Assembly: GCA_002483395.1 (NCBI GenBank)
Contig: DLHV01000127.1
Coordinates: 1 to 5,782 of the forward strand
Direction: 5' to 3'
DNA length: 5,782 nt
Origin: Chloracidobacterium sp. UBA7659
GTDB lineage: Bacteria; Acidobacteriota; Blastocatellia; Pyrinomonadales; Pyrinomonadaceae
In this document: positions 1 through 4,868 of the stretch, one piece after another
Layout: every line of letters starts with the position of its first letter
Position numbering within the stretch: the stretch's first letter is position 1
Translations under genes and position numbers: made by a program
Notes under the pieces: model-generated
Seen by the model: only the letters and a program-made list of their open reading frames with translations
The model's database searches: none
Told to the model about the DNA's origin: nothing

Positions 1-2
1 AA

Positions 3-20
3 AGCCTCGTGAACGAGGCT
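3..20 (-). terminator. Possible intrinsic terminator hairpin, cut by the window edge
   Basis: A perfect 7-bp stem (AGCCTCG, 3-9, with CGAGGCT, 14-20) closes a 4-nt loop. Read on the minus strand it is followed by T residues at positions 2-1, where the window ends, so the length of the T-tract cannot be seen. It lies about 167 nt beyond the stop of the minus-strand YARHG gene and could end that transcript. It could equally serve a gene outside the window. The stem is seen directly; the terminator role is inferred. Confidence 0.35.
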
Positions 21-31
21 AAGCCGGTTGT

Positions 32-122
32 AGAGTTTAACTAAACACAGAAAAAGCACGGACAGATCCTAATCTGTGCCGATCCGTGCTTATTCTGTGT
101 CTCTATTTACCGAGAGTTTAAC
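32..122. repeat. Long hairpin flanked by a perfect 10-bp direct repeat
   Basis: The core at 45-100 is a long interrupted palindrome. Positions 45-52 pair with 93-100 (8 bp), a single A/A mismatch follows, 54-62 pair with 83-91 (9 bp), and an inner CAGAT (63-67) pairs with ATCTG (72-76) around a 4-nt loop. The left arm has a loose 11-nt period (CACAGAAAAAG, then CACGGACAGAT). The 10-mer AGAGTTTAAC occurs at 32-41 and again at 113-122, one copy on each side. This is what a small inserted palindromic element with a target-site duplication would look like, but no transposase or second copy is visible. It might instead be a structured 3' end. Nothing in 1-186 looks coding. Confidence 0.6.
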
Positions 123-152
123 GCCCTTACTACGTGCGGGCTTCTGCATTAG

Positions 153-171
153 GGTTCCGGCACGCGGAACC
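153..171. other. Small perfect hairpin just beyond the YARHG gene stop
   Basis: GGTTCCG (153-159) pairs perfectly with CGGAACC (165-171) around a 5-nt loop. It sits 15 nt beyond the stop codon of the minus-strand gene. On the minus strand no T-run follows, so it is not a standard terminator for that gene. On the plus strand a TTTTT run (181-185) follows after nine bases, so it could be a weak terminator for a plus-strand transcript arriving from the left. It may only stabilise a 3' end. Confidence 0.3.
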
Positions 172-186
172 GAGGTTGGCTTTTTA

Positions 187-1377
187 TCAGCCTTCGGCTT
201 CCGAGAACTTGCTCGTAGCCGTTTCCTCCGCTTGTTTTATTTTTGCCAGGTTTTGGGCTTCTATTTCGCTCAGCTGATCGTCCTTGAAATCGGGATTCGG
301 CTTGTACCACGCCTGCGAGTCGAAATATTTTTGCAGTTCCTTGTCTTTGAATACGCGTCCGTGGCGGGCATAGACCTCGTTGCGGAGGACGCGAAGGTCC
401 TCGGCAAACATCTCGCCAAGTGCATCTTCACCAAGCGCTTCGGTCGACAGTTTTTCGCGAATCCTCGCCTCGTATGATGCGAGCAGGTCAACGTTTTGCT
501 GCTCGATCTTGTTCAGCTTGATTGTCTTTTGATTCTTCGCCGGCTTGTACCAATCGCGCCAGTTGAAGTAATCGCGAATGCCCGGCGCGTCGAATTTCTT
601 GCCGTGCCGCGCGTGGAATTCCTCGCGGAGGATTCGCAGCTCAAGCAGGCTTAATCCCGCAAGCTTGTCTTCTGTCAACGGCGTATTCTGAAAATTTCCC
701 ATATCGCCTATCGAGATCGCGGTATTGCGGCCCTTGTCCTTTTCGGCGAGCAGTTTTTCGATATTTTTCCTCTCGGTTTCGGTCAGAACAGCCGGTGTGT
801 ACGCAGGTTTTCGCTTGTACCAATAGCGTTCGTCGAAATATTTCTGCAGCCATTCTTCGCTGAAAGTCTTGCCGTGAATTGCCTCAATCTCGGCTATGAG
901 GATCGTCAATTCCGCTGCGGTATAGCTTCTCAGATTGTCGTCGGTAATAGGTTTTGCACGCCATATCCGCATATCGCCCGGCTCGATCGACAGGTGTTTT
1001 TCCGCCTCGGTAATGCGGATGAGATCGAGATTTGTCCGTTCCAAAGGCGTGAGAGCGGCATTGCTGTAATTCTTGTTCGGTTTGTACCAGGCTTGCTTTT
1101 CGAGATAGTCCTGTATCGTACGCTCCTTGAATATTCGGCCGTGTTTACCAAAAACAACGCCGCGAAGCAACGCGAAATCGTCCGAGTCTTCGTCTTCCTT
1201 TAGCTTACCGATACGCGCCTTTGTCAGCTTCGTTTTTGCGAAATCGAATTTTTCGAAACTGTTCCTGTTAAATTCCTTCCAGCGGGCATTGCGGGCAGCG
1301 ATGTCGAAATCCTGCGCAAACGCTCCGCCGGCGAAAACGAGTGTGGAAAATAATACGATCAAAAGTTTTTTTTGCAT
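187..1377 (-). CDS. Exported protein with four YARHG domains
   Basis: This encodes a 396-aa protein. The start chosen is the ATG at 1377, because GAGGTG lies 5 nt upstream and residues 1-21 then form a clean signal peptide: MQKK, a hydrophobic core (LLIVLFSTLVFAGG) and an AFA cleavage site before Q22. A TTG start at 1428 would add 17 residues and bury the signal. The mature protein carries four repeats of about 55 residues, at roughly 67-123, 157-210, 246-300 and 327-381. Their signature motifs are FGKHG (76-80), EAIHG (165-169), HARHG (255-259) and the exact YARHG (336-340). Each is followed by a Tyr/Phe-rich stretch, a WYK motif (WYKP in three repeats, WYKRK in the second) and an L-x-x-x-E-x-x-N helix. 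YARHG domains are a known extracellular bacterial module of unsettled biochemical role, so no enzymatic function is assigned. It probably acts in the periplasm or on the cell surface. The OsmC-like gene lies 47 bp upstream on the same strand. Confidence 0.92.
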   Translation of the reverse strand: MQKKLLIVLFSTLVFAGGAFAQDFDIAARNARWKEFNRNSFEKFDFAKTKLTKARIGKLKEDEDSDDFALLRGVVFGKHGRIFKERTIQDYLEKQAWYKPNKNYSNAALTPLERTNLDLIRITEAEKHLSIEPGDMRIWRAKPITDDNLRSYTAAELTILIAEIEAIHGKTFSEEWLQKYFDERYWYKRKPAYTPAVLTETERKNIEKLLAEKDKGRNTAISIGDMGNFQNTPLTEDKLAGLSLLELRILREEFHARHGKKFDAPGIRDYFNWRDWYKPAKNQKTIKLNKIEQQNVDLLASYEARIREKLSTEALGEDALGEMFAEDLRVLRNEVYARHGRVFKDKELQKYFDSQAWYKPNPDFKDDQLSEIEAQNLAKIKQAEETATSKFSEAEG

Positions 1378-1382
1378 AAAAG

Positions 1383-1388
1383 CACCTC
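1383..1388 (-). promoter_or_regulatory. Ribosome binding site that sets the YARHG gene start
   Basis: On the minus strand, GAGGTG precedes the ATG at 1377 with a 5-nt spacer (CTTTT). It decides in favour of this ATG over the in-frame TTG at 1428, which overlaps the osmC-like stop codon. It also shows that this second gene of the pair has its own initiation site rather than depending only on translational coupling. Confidence 0.75.
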
Positions 1389-1424
1389 GATCCGGTAAAA
1401 AAGTCTCTTTCGAGAATCCTGCCT

Positions 1425-1874
1425 TCAACCAGCCGCCGCCGCGGGTGATTCTGACGTTTCGATTATCTCAAAACTCGTCGTAATCTCAGCCGTCGGGCGC
1501 ACAGTCGCGGCGACGGAGCAATATGTTGTGTCGGAGAGTTTGATGGCGTCGGCGACGGCTTTTTCGGAAACGTTGAGCCCATACACGATATGGTGGATGT
1601 GAAACGCAACGAACTTACGCGGATGGGCCTCGGCGCGCGTCCCGGTTATCTCGACATCGTAACCGGTCACGTCCTGTCGTTTTTTCCGCAATATTGGGAT
1701 CACGTCTAACGCGGTGCATCCTGCGACGGATACAAGCAGCATCTCCAGCGGAGTTGGTGCCGCGTGTCTATCTCCTTTAGAATCCATTAGTTGAGCGTGG
1801 CCGCTTGGCGGGATGCCGATAAAGAAATCATCACCCGCATATTTTACGGTCGCCTTGTAATCGTTATTCGACAT
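1425..1874 (-). CDS. OsmC family protein (YhfA-like subgroup)
   Basis: This encodes 149 aa, a normal length for the OsmC/Ohr superfamily, whose best-known members are cytoplasmic thiol peroxidases that reduce organic hydroperoxides. The two family cysteines are present: C53 in the helix motif VAGCTALDV and C119 in TTYCSVAATV. The P-T-P-L-E-M-L-L segment before C53, the KKRQDVTGYDVEI strand after it, and the TAEITTSFEI end match the YhfA-like branch better than true Ohr, so hydroperoxide substrates should not be assumed. The start at 1874 (MSNNDYKATVKY) is preferred because the fold begins at once there. The 33 residues possible upstream (from 1973) look non-native and would cover the operator-like palindrome. 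The ribosome binding site is weak: GGAG 12 nt, or GGAAA 4 nt, before the ATG. There is no signal peptide. It is followed by the YARHG gene 47 bp downstream and is divergent from the gene at 2039. Confidence 0.92.
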   Translation of the reverse strand: MSNNDYKATVKYAGDDFFIGIPPSGHAQLMDSKGDRHAAPTPLEMLLVSVAGCTALDVIPILRKKRQDVTGYDVEITGTRAEAHPRKFVAFHIHHIVYGLNVSEKAVADAIKLSDTTYCSVAATVRPTAEITTSFEIIETSESPAAAAG

Positions 1875-1896
1875 ATTGTTTCCATGCTCCGGGAAA

Positions 1897-1914
1897 TATA
1901 CCCTCCCGGGTATA
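1897..1914. promoter_or_regulatory. Operator-like palindrome in the divergent intergenic region
   Basis: TATACCC and GGGTATA form a perfect 7-bp inverted repeat around TCCC, 22 nt before the OsmC-like ATG. The right arm runs into a consensus -10 hexamer, TATAAT (1911-1916), on the plus strand, although no good -35 is found 16-18 bp upstream. On the minus strand TAAAAT (1926-1921) is a possible -10 for the osmC-like gene, again without a clear -35. The TATA-CCC/GGG-TATA layout resembles operators of CsoR/RcnR/FrmR-family repressors, which sense metals, formaldehyde or persulfide. The palindrome is seen directly; the regulator family is a guess, and no regulator gene lies in the window. Confidence 0.45.
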
Positions 1915-2038
1915 ATGGCGATTTTACCATACATCATCCACCAAAAGCAGCGTTCGTGAACAACCAATGGCACGAAAAATGCTTCATATCGATTGGCAGA
2001 CGTGTGCCTATCGTTTTTAACGTTTTGGAGATCAAATT

Positions 2039-3670
2039 ATGAAACGGATTGCATCAATGTTCTCGGTTTTTGCGGTTGTGGGGATGATGTTTTTGGGCCT
2101 TGCGGGACAGGCTGACGCACAGCGGCGGAACGAGCGTGAAACTCGTGACATTGTCCGAAGCCTGAACTCGAAGGTCGATGATTTTAAATACAATCTTGAT
2201 TACCAGTTAAAGAGCGCGTCAATGGACCCGCAGGAGATCGCTGACATCTCGTCCGATCTTCGCGATTTGAAGGACAGGATCAAAACGTTCGAAACCAATC
2301 TGAACGCGAGACGCGAAAACCGCGATGATGTTTCGGATATTGTCCAAGCCGCTAATAACATTGACGATTTTCTAGAAACCAGCCAGCAGAGCCGGAAACT
2401 TCAAAACGATTGGATGACCATTCGGGGGCTGGTCGATCGTCTTGCAAACAGCTACGGTGTATCGGCGGATCAGGACAACGGAAATTCGAACTTTCCGTCC
2501 ACGAGTCGCGACCCGAATAATTACCCTGCGCCTACGCGGACGGCTTCTCAAAGTTTTAATAATGGTTTGACCGGCACCTATCAGTTGGACGCGGCTCGCA
2601 GCGAGAATATCGCTGACATTTTATCAAACAGCAACGTCACGGGCGGCAATAAACAGGACCTTGAATCGAAGCTCGAAGCCCCCGAGCAGATCGCGCTTCA
2701 GATTCGGGGCAATCAGGTAACGCTTGCGTCAACGAAGGCGGCTCCGATTACGATCACGGCCGACGGGCGTGAAAAGACCGAGAATACCGGTGGCAAAACC
2801 GTGCGTGTGCGTGCAACGCTTCGCGGTGACGAGCTGACTGTATCGAGCCTCGGCGGCGAAACCGATTACACGATAACTTTTGTGACTGCCGACAACGGCA
2901 AGACGCTCAAAGTAACGCGGCGGATCACGACCGATTATCTGCGCGAGACGATCTTTGCGGAAAGCGTTTACAACAAGACCGACGCAGTGGCTCAGCTCGG
3001 CATCGAGAACGATTCGACAGCTAATTCGCCCGATGACACTTATTCCAGCAATGATCCGAATGACGTGAATAATCCGAATCCCGGAAGCCCGTCGATCGTC
3101 ACGCCTAGAATCGGGGAGTTTATCGTGCCGAACGGAACCGTAATTTCGGGAATCCTCGAAAACGCCATAGACACTAAAGTGTCTCAGAACAACGACCGCT
3201 TTCGATTGACGGTCCAGTCGCCTGATGAATTTCGCGGTGCTATAATCGAGGGATATATCTCCGGCGTTGGACGTTCGGGGCAGATCTCGGGCCGTTCGAA
3301 TGTGACGTTCAACTTCCAAAAGATAACGCTCCGCGACGGCAAGGAGTACGATTTCGCCGGCTATCTTCAGGGCATAAAAGACACCCAAGGCAAGGATGTT
3401 AAGGTCGATACCGAGGGCACGGCAAAAGGCGGCAGCCAGACCAAGGAAACGGTAAAACGCGGCGGCATCGGCGCGGGAATCGGGGCCATTATCGGCGCAA
3501 TCGCGGGCGGCGGACAAGGTGCTGCGATCGGGGCGATCATCGGCGGCGGTGCCGGTGCCGGATCGGTTGCGATCCAGGGCCGAGGTGACGTGCAACTGCA
3601 AAAAGGCTCGGTGATGACGGTAACTTCGTCATCGCCGATCAGAAACAGCCAGTCGGTGAAGACAAATTAG
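2039..3670 (+). CDS. Exported protein with C-terminal glycine zipper
   Basis: This encodes 543 aa of unrecognised specific function. The ATG at 2039 has GGAG 8 nt upstream, and residues 1-27 form a signal peptide ending ADA before QRR. Residues 29-140 are charged and helical, probably coiled-coil (for example DISSDLRDLKDRIKTFE). Residues 143-175 are a low-complexity Asn/Pro/Ser linker. Residues 177-315 (LTGTYQLDAARSENIADIL onwards) form a beta-rich domain. A second Asn/Pro/Asp linker covers 322-352. Residues 357-445 form another beta domain (VPNGTVISGILENAID onwards). A strong glycine zipper follows at 475-509 with repeated GxxxG, such as GAIIGAIAGGG, of the YMGG-like or membrane-associating type. 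A short tail with another beta strand follows. It is most likely an envelope-associated protein, with the zipper perhaps packing into or against a membrane. It is divergent from the OsmC-like gene, and its stop codon directly abuts the palindromic element. Confidence 0.9.
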   Translation: MKRIASMFSVFAVVGMMFLGLAGQADAQRRNERETRDIVRSLNSKVDDFKYNLDYQLKSASMDPQEIADISSDLRDLKDRIKTFETNLNARRENRDDVSDIVQAANNIDDFLETSQQSRKLQNDWMTIRGLVDRLANSYGVSADQDNGNSNFPSTSRDPNNYPAPTRTASQSFNNGLTGTYQLDAARSENIADILSNSNVTGGNKQDLESKLEAPEQIALQIRGNQVTLASTKAAPITITADGREKTENTGGKTVRVRATLRGDELTVSSLGGETDYTITFVTADNGKTLKVTRRITTDYLRETIFAESVYNKTDAVAQLGIENDSTANSPDDTYSSNDPNDVNNPNPGSPSIVTPRIGEFIVPNGTVISGILENAIDTKVSQNNDRFRLTVQSPDEFRGAIIEGYISGVGRSGQISGRSNVTFNFQKITLRDGKEYDFAGYLQGIKDTQGKDVKVDTEGTAKGGSQTKETVKRGGIGAGIGAIIGAIAGGGQGAAIGAIIGGGAGAGSVAIQGRGDVQLQKGSVMTVTSSSPIRNSQSVKTN

Positions 3671-3807
3671 CCGCGGATGAACGCGGATAGACGCGGATAA
3701 GAAAAATCTCTTTTGTACAAAACTGAGCGGTGGACGATAAATCAATTGCCCGTCGTTTTCTTTTTGTCTATCATTCTCTATCCGCGTTGATCTGCGTCCA
3801 TCCGCGG
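3671..3807. repeat. Large imperfect palindrome of 10-bp CGCGGAT units
   Basis: The left arm (3671-3698) and right arm (3780-3807) are inverted copies matching at 24 of 28 positions and end in perfect CCGCGG. Each arm is a short tandem array with an exact 10-bp period. On the left the units start at 3672, 3682 and 3692 (CGCGGATGAA, CGCGGATAGA, CGCGGATAAG). On the right, read in reverse complement, they are CGCGGATGGA, CGCAGATCAA and CGCGGATAGA, plus a decayed unit at 3767-3776. The central part (about 3701-3777) is AT-richer and has no ORF of merit; TTGTAC (3713-3718) and GATAAA (3736-3741) are a very weak promoter guess. The element begins right after the TAG of the upstream gene and ends 13 nt before the next ATG. 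Repeats of this look recur between genes in some Acidobacteriota, Planctomycetes and Verrucomicrobia, from general familiarity rather than a search. Confidence 0.8.
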
Positions 3808-3820
3808 CCAATAATTCCTG

Positions 3821-4624
3821 ATGAGAGAACTCCCAGCAGAGATCGAACAATACCGCGACCGCAAATGGCACCGCGAAGAGTCGCTGCGGGTCGAGACTGC
3901 CGCCGATGTCGAGGGCATGGTCGAAGATCTCGGCTTCTGTCTCGGCCTGACCGATGTGCGAAAAGATCTCCCGTCTGTTTATATTGCCGTCTGTGGCCGC
4001 CGCGACGCACACATGCCGCGAAATGTGCAGAAGGATTATGAAGCGAGCAAGGCGTGGGTCTTGAAGGACGAGGTCATTGCCCGCGGCAAGGTCTATTACG
4101 GGAAACTTGTAAAGGGAAACTCGATGTTCCTGGCACCGCGAATGATCTCGGTTTTCAACGCGATTTGGGGCGTATCAAAAAAAGCGGAAAAGGACGAGCT
4201 TTCTGAAAATGGCCGCAAGGTGTTGAAAGTGCTCCGCAAAGAATGGGACATGTCGACAAGCGATCTGCGCGAAGCGTGCGGATTTGCGGTCAAGGCCGAT
4301 CTGACAAAAGCCATCGACGAGCTTCAGAAGAAAATGAAGGTCGTGCCGCAAGAAGTGCTTTATGTTCCAAAGTTTACATACGTATGGACACTCGCCGAGG
4401 CCCGCTTTCCCGAAGAAATGGCGACGAAGATGCCACGCGACGACGCCGTTCGCGAACTCGCAAGGTGTTATCTACAAATGTGCGGAATGACGCTACTTGG
4501 CGAATTGTCACGGAAATTCGGCTTTTACCGATGGGAATCAGGAAGAGCTAATCATCAACTCGTTGACGAAGGATTTGCAGAGCGGCTCGGTACCGGGATC
4601 TATCGGCTCAATACGATGCAATAA
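3821..4624 (+). CDS. AlkZ/YcaQ-related winged-helix protein, probably without the glycosylase motif
   Basis: This encodes 267 aa with no signal peptide or membrane segment, so it is cytoplasmic. The fold resembles the AlkZ/YcaQ (HTH_42) family, which unhooks DNA crosslinks or removes alkylated bases using tandem winged helices. Residues 26-116 form the N-terminal part (VEDLGFCLGLTD, then LPSVYIAVCGRRD, KVYYGK and SMFLAPRMISVF). A first winged helix spans about 130-185 (MSTSDLREACGF, then a DELQKKMKVV recognition and wing region). A second spans about 207-260 (ELARCYLQMCGMTLLGELSRKFGF, given here as its span 212-235). The Gln-x-Gln/Asp catalytic motif expected near the N-terminus of active AlkZ is not visible, and the protein is shorter than the roughly 370-400 aa of classical members. 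It is better called AlkZ-related, with activity unproven. The ATG at 3821 has no recognisable Shine-Dalgarno; only 13 nt separate it from the palindromic repeat. The family call is from remembered motifs and is moderately sure; the gene itself is secure. Confidence 0.8.
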   Translation: MRELPAEIEQYRDRKWHREESLRVETAADVEGMVEDLGFCLGLTDVRKDLPSVYIAVCGRRDAHMPRNVQKDYEASKAWVLKDEVIARGKVYYGKLVKGNSMFLAPRMISVFNAIWGVSKKAEKDELSENGRKVLKVLRKEWDMSTSDLREACGFAVKADLTKAIDELQKKMKVVPQEVLYVPKFTYVWTLAEARFPEEMATKMPRDDAVRELARCYLQMCGMTLLGELSRKFGFYRWESGRANHQLVDEGFAERLGTGIYRLNTMQ

Positions 4625-4636
4625 GCAGATCCCGGT
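4592..4636 (+). terminator. Perfect 10-bp inverted repeat spanning the stop codon
   Basis: ACCGGGATCT (4592-4601) is inverted perfectly as AGATCCCGGT (4627-4636), with a 25-nt loop that contains the TAA stop (4622-4624). The stem has 60% GC, and only a short TT follows, so it is not a classical intrinsic terminator. It could protect the 3' end or assist factor-dependent termination. The pairing is direct observation; the role is inferred. Confidence 0.4.
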
Positions 4637-4855
4637 TTCGGCCTTGCCGGCAAAGGTCTCCGCAATTTCGCTGGCATTCGTGATTTGCAGTCATATTCGC
4701 TCTTGGGTAAGTTCTGCTTTTTGAGTATCTTACTTGGATTAGCTTTACTCCTATGATACGGTAAGGGACATTGAATATTCCTCCCATCCGGCCTTTTTTG
4801 GTCGAAGCGGCATTAGCGAGTTTTCAACATTAGGTCTTCCTTTCACAAAACAACT
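4625..4855. other. Intergenic region with no recognised gene
   Basis: No ORF here looks real. Beyond the stop-codon inverted repeat, the best promoter guess for the following gene is TTGAGT (4721-4726), a 17-bp spacer and TTTACT (4744-4749), matching four of six at each box. TATGAT (4752-4757) is a better -10 by itself but lacks a -35 at the right distance. A short CCGGCC-TTTTTT stretch at about 4790 has no convincing stem. Neither promoter is strong enough to list separately. Confidence 0.3.
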
Positions 4856-4862
4856 GAGGTGA
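4856..4862 (+). promoter_or_regulatory. Strong ribosome binding site of the secreted-protein gene
   Basis: GAGGTGA lies 6 nt before the ATG at 4869. It supports that start over later in-frame Met codons and over starts in the +1 frame (for example 4918), because the frame it serves stays open to the end of the window and begins with a signal-peptide-like stretch. Confidence 0.75.
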
Positions 4863-4868
4863 CATCAA

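Noticed and set aside
76..477. Plus-strand ORF of 133 codons across the left end
   Set aside because: It lies opposite the YARHG gene and begins inside the hairpin. It has no ribosome binding site or recognisable domain, and the opposite frame explains the region fully.
1428..1428. TTG start for the YARHG gene overlapping the osmC-like stop
   Set aside because: The overlap looks like coupling, but the 17 extra residues would bury the signal peptide and a good ribosome binding site precedes the ATG at 1377.
1993..2021. TTGGCA plus TTTAAC as a promoter for the 2039 gene
   Set aside because: The spacing is 17 bp, but transcription would begin at about the ribosome binding site itself, which makes it implausible.
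2729..3601. Minus-strand ORF of 290 codons inside the glycine-zipper gene
   Set aside because: It is rich in Arg, Ala and Asp as expected of the antisense of a Gly/Asp-rich gene, with no domain or ribosome binding site. The plus frame has a signal peptide and a zipper.
3629..4012. Minus-strand ORF of 127 codons over the palindromic repeat
   Set aside because: Its IRVHPRL-like peptide is the translation of the repeat units, a known source of false ORFs. It overlaps the real 3821 gene.
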